This document shows, piece after piece, positions 45,305-57,621 of a DNA stretch of 64,000 nucleotides. The notes under the pieces were generated by a model. The model saw only the letters and a program-made list of their open reading frames with translations. It did no database searches and was not told where the DNA came from. Within the stretch, counting starts at the first letter, position 1, and each line of letters starts with the position of its first letter. The stretch comes from Takakia lepidozioides (taxonomy: Eukaryota; Streptophyta; Takakiopsida; Takakiales; Takakiaceae), in contig CM060733.1 in assembly GCA_030704615.1 (NCBI GenBank), positions 13,144,001 to 13,208,000 of the forward strand, read 5' to 3'. Position numbers and translations under genes: made by a program.

Positions 45305-45469
45305 GGCTGAGGGATTGCACTACAACCAGAGGGAGAGAATGTACTCATAAGACGTGGTTTGCCGTAGCCTTGCAGCCATTGAGGGACCAGAGGGAGAGAG
45401 AAAAAGAGAAAGGATTCCATTGAGCCTAGGTGGTACAAATTGCATATCCACAGTGAGGGATTGGAGGGT

Positions 45470-45604
45470 GAACCGGAGAGAGGGAGAGAGAGAGAGAGAG
45501 CTGGTAACAGGGTACTTAGAATGTTGTTGAAAAAATGAAAAATTTGGCGTGGGTGGGTCCAAATTGGACCCTTATTGTTTTGTTTTTTTTTTTTGTGAAG
45601 GCCC
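45470..45604. other. GA microsatellite and poly(T) tract
   Basis: (GA)n lies at about 45483-45501. A T-run of about 13 lies at about 45581-45595, that is, poly(A) on the minus strand just after the stop of the next ORF. Confidence 0.7.
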
Positions 45605-46144
45605 TTACGGGGTCACTGGAGCAGGAGGTGGCGTCTTCATGTGCCCCACCTGCCCCTTATTAGAACTTCTCTTGGCTTCCCCAAGTTCCACCGAGGCCTT
45701 GTGAGATCCGGAGGAAGTGGTACCCGCCAAAAGAGATTTTAGGGACAGTTTAGCGGCGCTCTTCTTTGACTTTCCCTGGCCTTCGCCCGATTCCCCGGAG
45801 ACCTTGTGAGCTCCCGAAGAAGTGGAACCCGGCAAGAGAGCCTTGAAGAAGCGCTTAGCTCCTGCCTTCTTTGACTTCGTCTTTACAGATCCGATCCATC
45901 CCCCGGATGCCTTGTGAGATCCCGGGAAATGTCGACCCGTCTTAAAGAGATAGTCCAAATGCATCTTTGCTTCCATTGCAACTTCGTGAGAAGTGTTCAC
46001 CACATATTTTCCGCGCACCCTAGCTTCCAACGCAGCCTTGTGAGATGCGAGAGATGCCATTTGCAGGAAAACTTGTGAGAAATTAACGAGAGGATGGTCC
46101 CCTAGGTCCATTTTATAGTTTGAATAATCATCCGCTCCATTCAT
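45605..46144 (-). CDS. Lys/Ser-rich protein with internal repeats, possibly retroposed
   Basis: A single frame of 179 codons from ATG at 46144. The C-terminal half has three diverged repeats of about 38 residues starting with (G/S)(S/A)HK(A/V)S, each containing K(S/T)KK and, in two, a L..LL.G(T/S)TSSG segment. It is strongly basic. No known domain, signal peptide or membrane segment is seen. TAA is followed after about ten bases by a run of A on the coding strand, as expected for a retroposed cDNA. Alternatively it is a LINE ORF1-type protein or a lineage-specific gene. The function is unknown. Confidence 0.4.
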   Translation of the reverse strand: MNGADDYSNYKMDLGDHPLVNFSQVFLQMASLASHKAALEARVRGKYVVNTSHEVAMEAKMHLDYLFKTGRHFPGSHKASGGWIGSVKTKSKKAGAKRFFKALLPGSTSSGAHKVSGESGEGQGKSKKSAAKLSLKSLLAGTTSSGSHKASVELGEAKRSSNKGQVGHMKTPPPAPVTP

Positions 46145-48749
46145 CCATTCAAGTCAAAAGGGGACAGACCACTAAAGAGGGTGGCCCTTTAATTTGGCGG
46201 GTTAAGAAAACACACCCCTGCAGAGTATTACCATCTGCTGCAGGCGCAAACGATGTTGTGTGTCGGTTGCTTGAAGAATGACAAATTTTCTCCTTTTTAT
46301 CAAACAGGCAACGGTGGTTGTGGCTGGTGGTATCACTAGCTTGCTGTCCTCACACCAGGGCATGAAAGTAGTTTGGCCCCAGTTATTTCCAAGCTGCTTG
46401 TAAGCTTTGGTGGTTGTAGTCTGCTTTCAGTATGGCTGATAAGCTGGAAGCTCTTTTGGTTAACACTGAGAAGTTTAGAATCGCCAGACTTCAGACATAA
46501 GCCACAAAGGAAGTCCTTTCGATTGAGGTCTTGGTTAATCCCCAACTGGGCGAATGCAGACGTAGCTGCCATGACACGAAATTCTGGTCATGGTTCTAAT
46601 CGCAATCTGCACTGTGGAGCTCCAGGCCTGGAGGGTGAGGGGGACAGACCATTGGATTGATTTTTAATCTCAAGTTCTGAAGTGCTGAATTGGTGTGTCT
46701 TCTTCATCTTTCCCCTGTCTGTTTGGGTTCCATTCTTTCTCATCCCTTACCAGATTCTTCAGAGGAGTATTCACCAAGGAAGGGTAATGATAGACTTGCC
46801 AGTGAGAGCCAATACTGAGTGAACATTACCACTGAGTTGTACTGTAATCGCTGTGCAGCTGCGCGAGTCCAAAGGAATGACCACCATCAAGTCTCGGCCA
46901 CATTCGGGCGAGGTAGACAATTTCTGAAACTAGCAATTGTCATACTGCTTTCACCTAATTAGTCTTGATTCCCTTCTTGCCAAAACAGGGGATCTTGATT
47001 CTGCTATTACTGCTACAAGTTCCTGCTTTAACACTCTTACTTGGATGAGTAGGCGGGAGATCTCGACCATCTGGCCGCCACCTTTTTGTTGGCACATAGC
47101 ATAGCCCATGGAAATAATCTCCGCAAGTCTCCTGGACTCCAGTACCTGTTACTACCTTGCACAGGTCCTACCTTCCTCCCTTCCTATTTTAAAGCCATTT
47201 CCATTTTTGTTTCTGGGTGTTGTAGTATTTTAGTTGCTCTCTCCTGTCTTGCCATCTCTACATTTAAAGCAGTCCTGATCCAGTGCCAATCCAATGGACC
47301 TTGTGCCATTTCTCCTGGCCATGTCACCTCTTAGCAACAACTCGCTCTTTTTGGACTACCATCGCAACCCTTTTCCCATGTTCTTTGCAAGGACAGCATT
47401 GCCACCCAGGTATTCCATCCTAAACTTTGGTGGTATTGTATAGGTAATTTCTAATGTATGGAATGGAGAATTACCATAAACTAATTCTTGTTCACATGTG
47501 AAATGGCTGGTATGCATGGTTCAGGTCATGCAAATCCATGTCAATTCTCTTCATTCTAGTGACAGCACAGCATTCTGTCAATCTCTCCATGCTATTTTCA
47601 ATTGTTTAGTAGCTTTAAAAGAAGATATGCTAAGTATGTACACACAGAGCTGCCAACGTGGGCCTTCCTGACTGTCAGACACTGAAGGCCCGGCTGTCTA
47701 CTTCCCAAGTTTTAGCTTTATATTGTTCTGTGTCTATCTGATTGGTGGAACCAGGTGTGGAAACTGAGTGCATGTGATATTTGTGAAATTGCACACAACT
47801 CAGGCTATCAATCAGGCTTTTCCCATGCCCTTAAGGTGAGTCCTGGCACCTGGGCCATTTCTTTGTACGGAAACACCCATGATTTTTCTAGTGCTTTGCT
47901 GGACGGTAGTAAGTATTCATCAGTAGCCCTATGTGTAATTGTTGTAGAACTAAAAAAAATTCTCAGGAACTTCAGACTCTCAGGAACTTCAGACTCTCAG
48001 GAACTCAGACTCTTTTTAGCAAAACAGTACATATCAACTACTTCAGAAACCATCTCCCATGGATCATGTCATCTTTTGGACGGACCCTTTCCTGAGTCAT
48101 AATGCTTGAACTAATTGCATCTCATTCTCAGGCTTGAGTGGCTGTGAGGTGGGATTGTCGTTTGACTCTTTTAAGGCTGGTCAAGGAGGACCAAAGCCAA
48201 CACCGGTCTGTTGTTTCCTTTCTCTGCAAGCTTGTTTCCTGTACAGACTAGGGCTTAGCATTGTCACCCATGTAAAGGAAACTTCCTTAGCAGCCATGTG
48301 TGGTCTTTTCTTTGGCTGTTTGCAGCCATTAGTCTGCATACAATCCAGCTCAATATTAACCCGTTGAATGTCCTACAGTTTGGAAGTTTGTATATCTAAT
48401 GATTTTGTTTACCATTCTCAATGGTGGGCCTGTAATGCTGGGGGGTGGGGAGGCAGTTACATTGGATTGGAAAGGACTACTTCAAGAGAAATGTCCCTCA
48501 CATGCGTGTGGAATTCCGCCATGAGGTATGACTGGAAATGCATGCACAGCCACAGCCACGAAAAGATTAAGAACAGTAATATATTCGATCCTGAATGATT
48601 AACTCTGGTTTAGGACGGTGTTACGTTTTGAAGCCTCCTTCCAGAAAGGCAATGAACATCTGGTTACATTAATTTGTCCATAGCTGAAGTTCTAGTGTTA
48701 AATATCCAAGGTTACGAAAACTCCACCAGCACCCCCGACCTCTGTTTAG
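46145..48749. other. No recognisable gene
   Basis: Scattered short ORFs lack domains. A triple AGGAACT(T)CAGACTCTC repeat sits at about 47963-48010. Upstream exons or the promoter of the kinase at 48750 could lie here, but none can be pointed to. Confidence 0.4.
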
Positions 48750-51700
48750 CCAATGACAGATAACTTCGGGCCAAAGGCACTGATTGGTGAAGGTTCATAT
48801 GGTAGGGTTTACCTTGCAAGATTACAAGATCATGTGGCTGCAATCAAGAAGTTGGATGCGAGCACTCAGCCAGATAATGAGTTTCTATCACAGGCATGAC
48901 TCCTCTCACTTGCTTTCCAATGTGGTTCAATGATTATTCAAAGGCTTATGGCTATTCTGCCATCTGTGCCTTTGCAGGTCGCATTTGAACTTCTGATATG
49001 CAGATGTATATTTTCCTGAATCTGGAAGGGCTATCTAACAACATATTTGGTGTAAATATGTGAGGAATGAAAATAGGTGTAGGTAATGGTAGGTAATGTT
49101 CGTGGCCCTCTCTTAGTGTTGTGATGTACAGCTGCTGAAAACCTTCCCTCATGCAGCCTCTCCGGTTTTTTAAGAGGTTCTGTAAAGACAGCTGAAAAAT
49201 AAATCCATGACTTCTCCTTGAGCTGCCATATTTTTTAGTTTGTGATGGTTCCAGGTGTCAACGATAGTCGTTGTAACTGAGATTTTGGAAACAAAGAGCA
49301 TATAAGCTGTGAAGTTAGCAGGCATGCACCATCTCACATGAATTGCATATCACCATTGTAGGGGGGCATTTATTTTGTGAGATTGTAATTGGGAAAGATT
49401 TTGTGTGAAGAAACCTTGTTTTTTCATTCAGGCTCTTTTAGTCAGCTGGAAAATAATTGTCATGAATATTGTCGATTATAGATACGCAAACAGCATGTTC
49501 TTACTTTCCTTTCAAGCCTATTAACTGGCCCATTCAGGACATGACCTATTTTCTTTCAATATGAACAGTGGAGTTTGCAACACAGGCAGCCTCCTCTCAG
49601 GTATGCATAATCCCTCTTGCTTTTCCTCATGACAGCTGGCATAAACATGTATGTAGAGGTAGGAAAGGTGTGAAGGGTGCACAGCCTGGGCCTGTGCTCG
49701 ACTGGATGCAACGTGTGCAAATTGCGGTTGGGGCAGCAAGGGGGCTTGAGTAGCTGCACGAGAAGGCTCAGCCAGCCATTACTCATCGAGATATCAAGTC
49801 CAGCAATATCTTACTATTTGATGATTACACTTCCAAGATCGCAGATTTCAACCTATCAAATCAGACCCCAGACATGGCTGCACGTCTGCACTCCACACGT
49901 GTTCTTGGCACTTTTGGTTACCATGCACCTGAGTAAGCTTTCCGTACTTCTTTTCTCTTAATCAAACGTTGTCTTTTCCTAGGGTATGTAAACCAGCTCC
50001 AGTGCACCAGAAGGTCTGTTAAGAAGAATTAAACCAGGGGATGCTGCAGCTTGTCAATAAGGAGAGTAGTAGTGTTTTATTTTTATTTTTTTGAATTGGA
50101 GGAATTCAAGCGAGTTGTTGACAGTGGATGCTGTTGGGCCATATGGAGCACTATTTCAGTGCCCAAATTTTTACGAAGATAATCTTGGCTACCTTGAAAA
50201 GGTAAAGTCCCTGTGCTGGTGGGCATGAATTGTGTTGTTATCTGTATTTGGTGTTCAAGCTGGAATGCAAAAGGGTGAGTTAAATGCCTTGAAGTTAAGG
50301 TGCAGCCTGCAGTGGTAATACATACCCAGTACTATCAAAGTCCAAGCTGGTACTGCATTGACGATTATAGGTTATCTGAGCAGGCTTCCATTCAATGCAG
50401 CTATGGTTGCTTAGACTCTCTAATTTTGGTTTAGGGTCCAAACCCAAACCTTTTAGGTCAAAGTATGCGGCATCATCACAGTGCTCAAATTTGGGAGGGA
50501 TGGCCTGGGTTGGTTACCTTGGAAAGATAGATTGTACTCATAAGACGTTGTTTGCCGTAGCCTTGTGGCCATTGACCCCACGCCCAGTTTGAGCGGGAAC
50601 AAAAGGGACAGAACCTACCTCTGTCAGGGGCTGACGTTGGTAGTGTGACTTACCATCATATATAGAATTAATCCGGGTTTTCCAGATATCCTCTAGAAAT
50701 CCCTTCACACAAGCATCAATCTGCTTGTGATTTGCCCAAAAACTAGGCCTCAGGAGGGCCTGGGCTTTTGGCTCAGCCTCGAGACTTTCAAAATTGTTAA
50801 ACAGGGGAACAGGCACAATTCCCTTGATAGAGTTGAAGAGAGAGAACCCCGGACAGTGTATCAGAAAGTGAATACTGTCTTCAGATTGCCCACACAGCGG
50901 GCAATTGCACTCTCCCTTTCCTCTCTGCTTCTGTTTGCTGTTCAAAGGTAGGCTTCCTGCCCTGAGTTTAAATTTCAGTCTAGTGCCGAGAGTGGGTAGA
51001 CCCTTGAGGTCATCCAAGATGTCCTCCCCCATGTCACTGACTGGAAACAAGTTCAGGGAAGTTTTCTGCCTAACTTCATTTTCATCAGACAATCTCATGG
51101 CAACAGACATGGCTGAGGACACTACAGCCTCTAAGTCAGATTTATCCAGCAGGGTCAAGGCTTGCGGATCCAGGTCCAGGTCCTTGAGAATCTCTTCTAC
51201 TCTCTTCTGCCAGGACTTAGCCTGTTTGACAGGGCGGTCCTGTTTCCAAGATATAGAGTCGATTAACTTAGGATATCTGGTGTTGGGCATATGTTGCAGC
51301 TGACCCCACCATCTGACCTTGAATTCATCTCGTCGGGAGCTTAAGGACGGAATGCCAAACTCACCCCGAACAGCCACATTGGCTGTTTTGGAGCATGCTG
51401 ACATACACTCCTTAAGCACCCCCACTTGAATGGATTCTAGAGACTTAGCCTGGTTGGAGTTATCAACCCATATAGCAGATCCGTACTCCAAGGCAGGTCT
51501 AATAACGCGACAAAGCATGGTTTTCTTAACCTCAGAGTTGACCCCTCTGCAGTGGAAAATTTAGTGGAAAAACTTGGAAAGATAGATTGTCCTTGGAATG
51601 TGGTGGTTGGAAAACAGGCTGCAATACGTGAATACTACAGTAATTTCTGGTGTTCAAACTTGTTGTAGCTGTTTGCTAATGTCCAACCTGGAATTTGAAA

Positions 51701-53254
51701 GGAATAAGCTCAAAGTCTTGTTTTTAAGGTGTAGCCTGCAGTGATGATCCACACTAAGTACCATCAACGTCCAAGCTGGTATTGCGTTGACGATGACAAC
51801 TATCTGAGCAGGCTTCCTGTCACATAAAGGCTGTTGCCTTGGTTTTCTAACTGGAGATAGCAGAGAATGGATTTCCTGCAATCGGTTGGCCACTTAGAAG
51901 TTGCTTTCAGGCCTTGATGTCTCCTTGAAGTAGAACAGCTATATCCTGGTTATCTGACCTTGTTGTAGAAGAGTAAGGAAGTTGCTGAAGGTTTGCTCTT
52001 TGGGTTGCTATGCACAAGGGCTTGCCTACAGGTTGTGAGCTGGTCACACCTATTGGTGCCTGTGCAGGGCATCTGTATCTGTTACCAGATATTTTATGAA
52101 CGTACTCAGAAACTGGAATGTTGTTTAGTAGGGATGAGCCATCTCCCTCCACCACTGATCCTACAGTCCTTGACTTGGAAACATTCCAGTGTTCTCAGGA
52201 TTGAGTTGTATTTGAAAATGTATTTCTGCTTGCAAGTTTTAACGAGGATGCGTACAGCATGCAGTGAGGACATATGCAGCTTATAGGTTGAAATGTGCTT
52301 ACTATATTGTATTGACTAGACGTGACAAGTGGGGAACAAGAATGATGAGATGCACTGGGCACTGAGGATGCAAGCACACCGCTTTGTCCATGATGCTTCT
52401 GGGCGTAGAAAACCCTTTTCTGACTCATCTCCTCACAATTGTGTGTTTTCAGGTTGAGTTTGTTGTTTTTATGAGGGTTGACAAATGCATGTGATGTTAT
52501 GCTGGATATCGGGTATGCGATGACAGGACAATTGACGCAGAAAAGTGATGTTTATAGCTTTGGAGTGGTTCTCCTGGAGCTTCTGACTGGTCGGAAACCT
52601 GTGGACCACACCATGCCTCATGGGCAGCAAAGTCTTGTGACCTGGGTAAGTGGAATTCTGCTTCAAATGGATGTATCTGTGTCTTGGCCAAGTCATGCAT
52701 GCCATTGTTGGCCTGCTGTCGTTTAATATGATCTTTGGGCAGATTTAGTGTAGTGACACGTCAAAACATTTGTTCTGGCCATATCCATGGAGCTTTGCAA
52801 CCTTGTGTAGAATTAGGCGAACATCAAAGGCTGGTGGTTGTCTAACTTTCTGTATTTATTACTCTTCAGGCAACACCAAGGTTGAGCGAGGACAAAGTAA
52901 AGCAATGCGTTGATCCCAAGCTGAAGGGCGACTATCCTCCGAAGGCAGTTGCCAAGGTAGGTTTTTGTGTCAACCTTTTGAGTTGCATTCTCATTGCAAG
53001 AGATTGCATAGTAGATGGTCTCTTCAGCACTGGCTGGCTTATGGCAGCCCCTAGCTCCGTATTTAGGTTCTCTCAACAACTGGATAAAGGTTACCGATGC
53101 AAGTTTGGGTTGGAATGGCAGATGGCAGCAGTTGCAGCACTCTGTGTGCAGTACGAAGCGGACTTTCGCCCCAACATGAGTATCGTGGTGAAAGCCCTGC
53201 AACCGCTTCCAACCTCAAGGCCTGCACCACAAGCAGGACCATTGGCAGAGTAAC
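48750..53254 (+). pseudogene. Pti1-like protein kinase, interrupted
   Basis: Cytoplasmic Ser/Thr kinase family of plant signalling. Exons: after [29 protein letters not shown] with the Gly loop and AIKKLD lysine (48750-48893; donor is GC, not GT); a stretch with [55 protein letters not shown] and GTFGYHAPE (49640-49934), where DFN instead of DFG is typical of this family; [20 protein letters not shown] to LVTW (about 52515-52645); [20 protein letters not shown] (52869-52954); and [20 protein letters not shown] to the stop (53120-53254). Faults: TAG at 49751-49753 where GLEYLHEK is expected, no convincing exon for the alpha-C and hinge region between 48894 and 49560, and a weak acceptor before YAMTG. 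A LINE sits in the intron. Confidence 0.8.
50531..51540 (-). mobile_element. 5'-truncated LINE, reverse transcriptase C-terminus
   Basis: A 326-codon frame (51518-50538) reads RPALEYGSAIWVDNSNQAKS, like the end of LINE reverse transcriptases (LEYGS..W). It continues through SLSSRRDEFKVRWWGQLQHM and a Cys/His segment CNCPLCGQSEDSIHFLIHC (zf-RVT type) to KSHYQRQPLTEVG and NGHKATANNVL. The 3' end is the AAACAACGTCTTATGAGTAC tail that recurs elsewhere in the window. It lies in the kinase intron, opposite to the kinase. The polymerase core and endonuclease are absent. Confidence 0.85.
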
Positions 53255-54117
53255 AAGTCTGTGTGATGTTATTAGATTCTTGATTTAGTGCTTGCATGGA
53301 GTCCAAAAACCTTGGGTACCTAGTCTGTGTTTGGCATTGAGGGTTTTATAATAAGGGGTGGTTTGCAAATGGCTTGAGGTCAGTGCTCAAACCACATCTG
53401 CACACAGACCTGCTGCGTTTTGCCTTGCAATTGGCAAGTTTGGAAATGTTAATTTAAAGTTGTGGGTCTGCCCACATGAGTAAGCAGAGGGGATGTCTTG
53501 AGGAAGTTGGAAGCTGGTTTGAACTGTACTTAATGGTGAGATGATATGAGTGGAAGGGCTTGGTGTTTGACATGCGCCAAGTATCTTTGGATAGGCCAGG
53601 CTTTGTTCATCTCTGAACAGTGGCAATGCATGCCTGTTGATGACTGCATGTATAACAGTTTGGGAGGCGAAGATTATTTATTGTCTGGCTGCACCATGAT
53701 TGGATAAAGAGGTTTCTGATTACGAAGCCTGCTCTTTGCCTGCCTGAGCATCTCTCTCAGTTTTGTGGGGGTGTGCCCACATATGTGAATTTGCAGGCAT
53801 GCAGTCTAGTCACAAGACTGTGCATTGTGAAACTTGTCAAAGGTTACTGTAGATATGCTTGTGAGGATTACGGAATAGAGTGAGTGCCTAGGAGCACTGA
53901 AATTGGACGGGGTAGCAGTACCCCTCTTTTGCACTTGAGCAGGCAGCCCAGTTGGTGGGAATTTGTGCCTTGCCTGTGCATAACCAGGGTGATCCTGGGT
54001 TCAATCCTTCATGATCGTCCTTCTACTGTCCCATTGTCCCCTCGATGGTGTGTGTGTTGAGCAGTAGAATCACTTGAACTTTGGTTTCCTTTCAATTGTT
54101 GGATCACATTGGTTGTT
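53255..54117. other. No recognisable gene
   Basis: 3' flank of the kinase remnant. No coding or repeat structure is supported. Confidence 0.45.
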
Positions 54118-54983
54118 TCACTTCATAGGAGGTGGCAATTGTGTGTGGCTGTCACAGTCAGGCTCATACCTCATACCAGTTAACCCGGGTGCAGATGGAT
54201 GAAGGGTGAATGGATATGTAAAATGCTGCTCTTCAAAATCGAGCTTATCCATGAAGCCTTTCTCTCCGTGGTAGAGCCAAATTTTGCTGGATGAGGGTGG
54301 TTGCCGCTTCAAGTGGGTCACCCTCTGCAAGGGTCCCACCGAATGTTAAGGGCTTTGAAAGCCCGTTGTTGTTCCTCTCGAAGGGTAGCTGAGACCGTCT
54401 CTCCCAAAGTGCGGGAGCTGCTGCTGGATGGTCCGGTGCTTCCCTTGGCTATGCTAGCCCAAGTAGAAGCCTCCGCCTTATGAGCTTGGAGCTCTCGAGC
54501 CATAGACGATGTCGCAGCCCTGTGGGATTCGAGCTCCTTAGAAAGAGTTTCCACCTGCTGGTGGATACTTGCCGTGAGGGTACTTGAAGTGTCCTTCTCT
54601 GTAAGGGCCCTCACCTCCCTTTCTAATTTAGAGAGACGTGTAGTGGATGTTGTAGAATTGAGCTGTTTCAGCAGGCCTTCCACTTTGGTATTGCTCTCCA
54701 GAAGGGGAGCTCGCAAGACGTCCACTTCCGCCCGTAGATTCTCCACGTCCCTGTCTTTGGCTACGAGTAAATTCTGCAGAGTCTCTTCTGAGACGCAACG
54801 AGATTGCAGGATAACAATCTGCTCTCGTAGGATCTGAATGTCTGCACTCCTAGTGTAATACTGGCGCAACGGAGAGGTATGCTGAGGGCTCGGGGCAGGA
54901 AGAAGGAGGAGAGGAGTATCAGGGAGAGGCGAGGGTGAGACCCCATCTTCGTCCCCAGTCCATTGTCGTTTAGACGAGGACAT
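54118..54983 (-). mobile_element. LINE ORF1-like coiled-coil protein fragment
   Basis: The ATG at 54983 (MSSSKRQWTGDEDG) is the likely start within a longer open frame to 54318. After a Pro-rich stretch, heptad-like sequence (ILREQIVILQSRCVSEETL, DRDVENLRAEVDVLRAPLLE, RLSKLEREVRALTEK, VETLSKELESHRAAT) predicts a long coiled coil. Coiled coil followed by RNA-binding sequence is the layout of LINE ORF1 proteins. A second frame (54339-54118) may continue it after a frameshift. A LINE-tail word (TGTACTCATAAGAC, 55111) lies just upstream. The ORF1 assignment is by architecture only. Confidence 0.5.
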
Positions 54984-55104
54984 GGCGGAGAGGGCTGGGG
55001 CGCCCACGCCTACACGCATGAGCGGGCGCCGACGCGCTGACACGCACGGCGAAGAGAGAGAGCGGAACGAGGAGGTGAGAGAAAAAACGAAAGAAAGATG
55101 AGAT

Positions 55105-55145
55105 AAAGATGTACTCATAAGACTTTGTTTTCTATAGCCTATGAG
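55105..55145 (-). repeat. LINE 3'-tail word
   Basis: GATGTACTCATAAGACTTTG followed by TATAGCC is a diverged copy of the LINE 3' end found at 39.8-40.1, 45.34 and 50.53 kb. Confidence 0.6.
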
Positions 55146-55449
55146 GGAGAGAGAAACTGAGAGATGGAGAGAGAGAGAGATGGGGGTTTGAGAGATGAAT
55201 GTGGGGTGTAGCCATGGCTCAATGAAGATAAGATGAGGGTAGCACTGGCAGAGAAGCATGTACGTGGGGCTGCTACTCGCACCACTAGAGCTGCTGTCAA
55301 GGCCTTCTCCCATGAGCCAAGGTTTGAAGGTACGTGCAAATCTCTCTTCTCCTTTGTTTGTGGACGGAGGAACCGTCCCATTGAACATGCCAAAAAATGT
55401 TGACAGAGCACCTGTCACGCACCTACTGCTCCATATGACGCAACGCAAC

Positions 55450-56370
55450 GGCTTTTAACAAGCCGCACTTCATCTTTGGTTGCATAGCAATACATTGCAG
55501 CCACCTCTGTTGGTTGTTCAAGTTCTAGTAACCAGGCATCCCTGATGCTAGGCAATGAATAATTTTTTGATCATCAACCACATGCCCTGACAGTGAGGGA
55601 AGGGCCCTCGAAAGATCTGGTGCAGCATGGTCGAAGAGCAAGCTACATCCACAGGTTCTCCACCTAATGAAGATGCTTTTTGACATTGAAACCTACAATC
55701 TCTTTACGAATTGTTTTTTTTTTCATCACTCATAGAATATGGTCCTTGTCTTATTAGGGCTATCTGAGAGTAGGGACTTTTGGTACTGCTCCAGGTTAGA
55801 GCAAATGCACCAATGGGAACAAGGAATTGAAAGATTTAAATTTCACCTTCCTATGGCCATCTGTTTAGTGAAGCAGTCCATCTCGTAAGTAGATGATCCC
55901 TTGATGGTCTGTGGATCGCTGCAGACTTGGTGTGAAACTGAAGTGACCAATTTAGGAGTGTTCTGCAAAACAATCTCCTGTGCATAGCATTACAAGGAAT
56001 CCCTAGGTGTCCATGTACACGTGATTACATTCTTTTGTGTAAAATCATACTCATGTTAACTTTCAGGGCAGATATGATGCTTTTGTTGGGGCCATAAGGT
56101 TGCATGGAGAAGAGAGGGGGTCACGGGGATTTGTTAACTTTAACATTGCACTTTGATTTCTCTTCCTTTGCACATACATTGCGTTCATACCTCAATGTCT
56201 CAATTTCAATAATTGTTTATACTGAATAACTGTGATGAAGCTCTAAATCCTTACATTCCTTTGTCTCAAACACGATCTACTTCACATGTTTCCTCTTCCA
56301 AAATGTCTGATCTGAAAGTTACAATCCCCTAATGCACTGTTGAGCAATCTATTGGTCTAGTTGAATAACG
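55450..56370. other. No recognisable gene
   Basis: A/T-rich, with no ORF of note. It may be the upstream part of the LINE that follows. Confidence 0.4.
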
Positions 56371-56377
56371 TTCAAGG

Positions 56378-57411
56378 GTGATGAAGTCTGAATGTGGTCT
56401 GTTCTGTCGCCGTTTTGTAGACTATAGGAGCTGCAGGTTCCACCAAGAAGGTATGGAGGAGCCTAATGTTTTGCCTATAGCTGATATGGTGGAATATGTC
56501 CAGAGGATGTTGCGAGTCGGAGTTCCTTTCAACTCAACATCGCATATCCTAGACAGCTCAAGAGGTTCTTAACAAAGGCGCTGGGATACAAATTCAAGGT
56601 GTTCGATCTCTTCACAATTGAAGAATTGTCAGACACTCCTTCCAACTAGGGAGCATGGAGCAAATTGGGGGATAAGCCGCCCTTGCACAACTTGACGTTA
56701 GGGTCCCTCGGAGGAAGATTGCAAGATCGTTGCAGGTGTTGTCAGGTATGAGTCCCTCCTCTTGGATTTTCATTCTGAATCTGTATTGTCAATTCTAACT
56801 TGAATATCCGAGTCATGTTTGATATTGATTTTTCTCTCTCATGTTTGTCAGGTGCCCATTATGAAAGGCGATTTCGGGCATTGCCCTTGACCCGACGGCA
56901 ATACAATGTCACTGTGCCCATGGCACTTTGGCATATTGACTGTGAGTTTGTGTTACATTTAGCAAGTTTCAATCTAGTTGCTTGCATGTGTATTGTTGGT
57001 TTTCTGGAGGGGGGCATGGGATTACGCTTACTTACCCGGGTTGATATCAGTATTGATACCCAGGTTGGACCTATATACCAGTCCGACACTGGTATTACCT
57101 CACCTAAAGGCCCATATATGGTTTTTAGTGGGATGGCACAACGGGCTTGGCGGGCAGGAACTTCGGAACACAAAGTCTTGTTCATCAGATTTAGGAACAA
57201 GGCTGCTCGTGAGAGGGTTCTACATCAGAGGCCTCACTTGAGAGGCCACGGCATGTACCTCAATGACGACTTGACCCCCATGCAATACAATGTCATGCGG
57301 GCTCAACTCGCACAGGTTAAGCAAGCTCAGGCACAGGGACACTACGCGGTGTTCCGTGATGGCAGAGTCATCATTCGAGAACAGGAACGTCGCCCCTCTA
57401 ACTCTAAATAG
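56378..57411 (+). mobile_element. LINE ORF1 remnant
   Basis: Coding-like segments: EEPNVLPIADMVEYVQRMLR (56450-56510), KALGYKFKVFDLFTIEELSD (56575-56635) and, after an insertion carrying ATACCAGT-type words (57036-57105), VLFIRFRNKAARERVLHQRP, MYLNDDLTPMQYNVMRAQLA and HYAVFRDGRVII (57175-57380). The last part resembles the C-terminal RNA-binding half of L1-type ORF1 proteins, and the next frame is an ORF2 start, which supports the call. Stop codons and the insertion show it is dead. Confidence 0.6.
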
Positions 57412-57414
57412 GGG

Positions 57415-57621
57415 TTGGGGCCCCATGAGACCAACTCACGCTCGCATCTGAACATAGGCTCATGGAATTGCAATGGTTCTTTGTGGAGCCATCCTCAAGG
57501 GCTTCTCGACATCATCTCCAAGTGTGATATTCTCTTTCTCTTGGAAACACATGCATACGAAGGCAAAGACCCTCCCTCGTGTCGCGCACCTCACTTCGGT
57601 AAGCTCCCCTTCAAGTCATAG
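57415..57621 (+). mobile_element. LINE ORF2 endonuclease start, truncated
   Basis: HLNIGSWNCNGSLWSHPQG, then IISKCDILFLLETHAYEGK, is the typical beginning of an APE-type LINE endonuclease: an N-I-x-S-W-N-x-N-G strand followed by D-I-L-F-L-x-E-T-H, with the metal-binding Glu in LLETH. The frame stops at 57621 (TAG), far short of a full endonuclease or reverse transcriptase. It follows ORF1 by a few bases, as in bicistronic L1 elements. Confidence 0.75.
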
